This document shows positions 12,531-13,155 of a stretch of 13,155 bases of DNA, piece by piece (positions within the stretch are counted from its first letter, which is position 1; the number at the start of each line of letters is the position of its first letter). The stretch comes from an uncultured Veillonella sp. GTDB lineage: Bacteria; Bacillota; Negativicutes; Veillonellales; Veillonellaceae. Below the pieces are notes generated by a model, which saw only the letters and a program-made list of their open reading frames with translations, was not told the DNA's origin and did not search any database. The stretch covers positions 1 to 13,155 of the forward strand of contig USAV01000051.1 of assembly GCA_900552715.1 (NCBI GenBank). The letters run 5' to 3'. The translations under genes were made by a program, and so were the position numbers.

Positions 12531-13155
12531 TACGCGTCTCTTTTCTTCCAAATTTTAATCATACCAGTCACAATGAGTACGAAGAATACAGTACCAAATT
12601 TCACGAGTAATTCTTCACCTTGAATATATGGCATAAGAAGTGGATCTTCCACGATCATTTCACCAGCAACCCAACCGAGTAGCGCACCACCAGCCCAAAG
12701 GATAGCAGGGAATTTATTGATGATACGTGCAAATAATGTGGAGCAGAATACGATAATTGGAACAGTAATTAACATACCTGCAATAACAAGCTCTAAGTGA
12801 CCTCTAGCGGCCCCTACTACACCGATTACATTATCGATACTCATCATCGCATCGGCTACAATAATTGTCCAAATGGCACCCATTAAGGAATTCTTAGCTT
12901 CGATATGGGCATCTTCATCTCCACCTTTTAATAGTTGGATGGCGATCCACACGAGTACTAGACCACCGCCTAAATGAATAAGAGGAATTAAGGTAAGAGC
13001 CTCTACTAAAAGAGTAGCAAATACGAGGCGCATGACAATAGCACCTACTGTGCCCCAAATAACAGCTTTCTTTTGTAATTCTGGAGCTAGCTTACCTGCT
13101 GCCATACCAATTACTACAGCATTATCGCCAGCTAATAAAATATCAATCAAAATAA
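12530..13155 (-). CDS. TerC-family integral membrane metal-ion transporter, 5' end beyond window
   Basis: A YjbE/YkoY-type TerC membrane protein. The open frame continues through the window's last base, so roughly 15-20 N-terminal residues are missing; an internal TTG near 13150 is not the true start. The family hallmarks are the two acidic intramembrane motifs: DILLAGDNAVVIGMAAG in the first visible span and DAMMSIDNVIGVVGAARG in the middle. About six further hydrophobic spans include VWGTVGAIVMRLVFATLLVE-type and GGGLVLVWIAIQLL segments, with a basic end KIWKKRDA. TerC proteins are implicated in manganese efflux and, in Bacillus, in metal loading of secreted enzymes. The stop overlaps the methyltransferase start by one base, so the two are translationally coupled, although no shared function is evident. 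Confidence 0.92.
   Translation of the reverse strand, partial: ILIDILLAGDNAVVIGMAAGKLAPELQKKAVIWGTVGAIVMRLVFATLLVEALTLIPLIHLGGGLVLVWIAIQLLKGGDEDAHIEAKNSLMGAIWTIIVADAMMSIDNVIGVVGAARGHLELVIAGMLITVPIIVFCSTLFARIINKFPAILWAGGALLGWVAGEMIVEDPLLMPYIQGEELLVKFGTVFFVLIVTGMIKIWKKRDA

Noticed and set aside
11142..12623. Several plus-strand frames opposite the methyltransferase gene
   Set aside because: All are opposite a complete, motif-rich gene and show no family features.

Overview
The window is AT-rich and compact. Every gene I can support lies on the minus strand, so transcription runs from high to low coordinates. Protein style (a Nim-type flavoprotein, a Zn-macrodomain, an RlmD-type methyltransferase, a TerC protein) and base composition suggest an anaerobic Firmicute of the class Negativicutes, most likely Veillonella. 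That placement is inference from overall look, not from a marker gene.

Right edge (about 10.9-13.2 kb) is housekeeping: a TerC-family metal exporter, 5'-truncated by the window edge, overlaps by one base (TAATG) the start of an RlmD/RumA-type 23S rRNA m5U methyltransferase. The 3' end of that gene lies in a 55-bp near-palindromic element. A diverged second copy of the element and of the gene's last codons sits about 117 bp downstream.

Centre (about 2.3-10.9 kb) is an accessory island of small, mostly acidic, mostly unrecognised proteins. It looks like a polyimmunity (orphan immunity) array of the kind known from polymorphic toxin systems: a SUKH-TPR-like-X fusion, a stand-alone X protein, a TPR-like-DUF4375/DMP19 fusion, an ankyrin-SUKH-like fusion, a DUF4304-like protein, a small membrane protein and several unknowns. 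Modules are shared: the TPR-like block of the 504-residue protein recurs in the DMP19-type protein, and its C-terminal block X recurs as a separate gene. No toxin, secretion gene, transposase or integrase is visible. Inside the island a two-gene unit (a PD-(D/E)XK nuclease-like protein and a Nim-type flavoprotein) is flanked by identical copies of a terminator hairpin. A third copy ends the SUKH fusion gene. Downstream of two of the copies similar AT-rich promoter-like DNA follows, so a terminator-promoter module recurs at unit borders.

Left edge (1-2.2 kb) returns to conserved genes: a ProX/YbaK-type editing deacylase followed 21 bp later by an exported tandem-ABM-domain protein, an intrinsic terminator, and a zinc-binding macrodomain (ADP-ribosyl hydrolase) truncated by the window start.

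No tRNA, rRNA, CRISPR array, origin or insertion sequence was seen. No stretch over 300 bp lacks a gene. The longest gaps are about 220 bp before the stand-alone X gene, which holds a terminator and a 10-codon ORF, and about 170 bp after the methyltransferase gene, which holds the duplicated 3'-end repeat.
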